Positions 4,555 to 5,606 of a stretch of DNA of 5,606 bases are shown here, one piece after another; the first letter of the stretch is position 1, and each line of letters begins with the position of its first letter. The stretch is taken from assembly GCA_019057975.1 (NCBI GenBank), contig JAHLWJ010000310.1, forward strand, positions 1 to 5,606. Direction: 5' to 3'. The notes beneath the pieces are model-generated. The model made no database searches, had not been told where the DNA came from, and saw only the letters and a program-made list of their open reading frames with translations. This DNA is from Promethearchaeota archaeon. Its GTDB lineage: Archaea; Asgardarchaeota; Lokiarchaeia; Sigynarchaeales; SOKP01. A program made the translations under genes and the position numbers.

Positions 4555-4667
4555 CTTTTAAAAAATCTAAAAAATCTAAAAATGATAAATATAATAAGAA
4601 GTATTAATCCAAAACAAAATATAAAAAAAATAGATAAAAAAATAATATTTATGATATTTCTATTCAT
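4551..4667 (-). CDS. small hydrophobic membrane peptide, 38 aa
   Basis: ATG at 4667 opens a 38-residue frame ending with TAG at 4553-4551. After MNRNIIN comes an almost unbroken run of Ile, Leu and Phe (about residues 8-30) and a basic end, RFFRFFKR. It should form one membrane helix with the positive end in the cytoplasm. It starts 18 bases after the stop of the lipoprotein gene, with an AAGAGAT tract about 10 bases before the ATG, so the two probably share a transcript. The apparent tandem repeat of AAAAAATCT on the plus strand here simply encodes RFFRFF. T-rich DNA can produce hydrophobic frames by chance, but start, position and basic tail together favour a real gene. Confidence 0.5.
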   Translation of the reverse strand: MNRNIINIIFLSIFFIFCFGLILLIIFIIFRFFRFFKR

Positions 4668-4685
4668 TACTAAAATCTCTTTTTG

Positions 4686-5606
4686 TTATTTTAAAAAAGC
4701 TTCATCTAACCATTCTTCGTAAGATATCTCATAATTTTTTATTTTAATTAAAATATCAGTTTTAGTATAAAAATGATGGCTCTCTCCAAAACCAGTAGTA
4801 ACTACAATATTTAAATTTATATCATAATTATTTGGAGCAAATAAGGAGACTACATCAAATATTTCCTTCTTTATTGTATCCTCATCATACCATTTCGAAT
4901 CATAAGCTAAATAAAATGTGTTATTATTTTCATCATAGATTAATTCTGTAAATATGCCTCCAAAATCATCTTCAATTATATTTTTAATTACTTCTTTAAA
5001 TTCAGGATCTGATAAAATCTCTTCAGTTGTTTCTTCTACAATTGATATTAAATAGTCAGATTCTGGTTGAATTGATATATACCAGGGACCAGCCTGATAT
5101 TCCTCCTCATCACCAAAAATTGCTCTACAATCAGGTAAGGGAAATAATATTTTAGTATAAATTTTCTTCCAACCTAATCCTTCACATGTGTAATTAGTCT
5201 GAATTTCTTCAGTATAGATAAATTCTATTGCAATTTTGTTGTTTTTAATATCCTCTATCATTTCTTCAGGAATTATTTCTTCTATTAAACAACGTCCTCT
5301 TTCAAACCTTTTATCTGTTGTGTAAATAATCTTATTATATGATTCGTTATCTCTTTCTATAATTGTCTTCTCTCCTTCGTTGTAAATAATAATTTTATTA
5401 GGCAGCTCAAAATATTTAGATTCTGTAATCACATAATCTTCTTCATCTTCAGTTTCTTTTTTATTATTAGTTTTATCTGTTATCTCTTTGGCTGTTTCTT
5501 CAGATTTTTTTTCAATAGATTTCTCAGTAGGTTTATATTTACAACTTGATAAAAATATAAATGTAATTGAGATGGAAATAATAATTAAAATAATAAAAAA
5601 TTTTTT
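4686..5606 (-). CDS. secreted lipoprotein of unknown function (5' end outside window)
   Basis: The frame is open from the window edge to TAA 4688-4686, 306 residues in view. It begins KKFFIILIII, SISITFIF and LSSC, a textbook lipoprotein signal peptide with Cys at residue 22 of the visible part, so only the start Met is likely to be missing. A GTG at 5432 could be taken for the start but is internal (Val in EEDYVITESKYF). After the Cys comes a hydrophilic Lys/Glu/Thr linker to about residue 57, then an acidic domain rich in Ile, Tyr and Glu with many alternating hydrophobic residues, suggesting a beta-rich fold. No known domain is recognised. It should be anchored by lipid on the outer face of the cytoplasmic membrane (or sorted to an outer membrane if there is one). 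Two small membrane peptides follow closely and may work with it. Confidence 0.8.
   Translation of the reverse strand, partial: KKFFIILIIISISITFIFLSSCKYKPTEKSIEKKSEETAKEITDKTNNKKETEDEEDYVITESKYFELPNKIIIYNEGEKTIIERDNESYNKIIYTTDKRFERGRCLIEEIIPEEMIEDIKNNKIAIEFIYTEEIQTNYTCEGLGWKKIYTKILFPLPDCRAIFGDEEEYQAGPWYISIQPESDYLISIVEETTEEILSDPEFKEVIKNIIEDDFGGIFTELIYDENNNTFYLAYDSKWYDEDTIKKEIFDVVSLFAPNNYDINLNIVVTTGFGESHHFYTKTDILIKIKNYEISYEEWLDEAFLK

Noticed and set aside
4557..4580. Fourth member of the 9-bp duplicated-word family (AAAAAATCT twice)
   Set aside because: It lies within the small membrane ORF and encodes RFFRFF; the TTTTTATAG flank is absent.

Overview
The window is very AT-rich, and every gene I can support lies on the minus strand, so it reads from high to low coordinates. 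It looks like an accessory stretch of a low-GC bacterial genome. Bacterial signs are a perfect AAAGGAGGT ribosome site before the gene at 3906, another good one at 4112, and a typical lipoprotein signal peptide with an LSSC lipobox. A low-GC anaerobe of the Firmicutes type is my guess. No rRNA, tRNA, complete mobile element or CRISPR array is visible.

Layout in the direction of transcription. (1) 5606-4417: a lipoprotein gene whose start lies just outside the window, followed closely by two small, probably overlapping genes for single-pass membrane peptides. (2) 4416-4113: no gene, but a 17-bp tandem duplication with a hairpin, and three related elements in which a different short word is duplicated at an exact 9-bp period beside a shared TTTTTATAG. 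(3) 4112-4008: the N-terminus of a DNA adenine/cytosine-N4 methyltransferase, ending in three consecutive stops exactly where its catalytic DPPF motif should be. (4) 3906-3097: an intact zinc-ribbon protein with a helical-repeat body. (5) 3075-2908: a frameshifted small ORF and a short basic peptide. (6) 2837-2229: an unrecognised helical protein with some resemblance to the HhH-GPD glycosylase core. (7) 2228-1650: mostly non-coding, with a 9-bp inverted repeat, a GC-rich pocket and a small coiled-coil-like ORF lacking a standard start. (8) 1649-573: a HEPN-domain protein (possible RNase). (9) 572-1: a tetratricopeptide-like remnant, a second basic peptide related to that at 2964, three 30-bp-spaced repeats, and the start of another basic small gene cut by the window edge.

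Four larger genes look intact: three complete ones and the edge-cut lipoprotein gene. Between them lie many short, start-less or broken reading frames. This mix suggests a decaying accessory island, possibly with a past defence role because of the methyltransferase remnant and the HEPN protein. I see no clear multi-gene pathway. The most unusual signals are the three duplicated-word elements, the methyltransferase broken at its catalytic motif, the related small basic peptides, and the small membrane peptides behind the lipoprotein.
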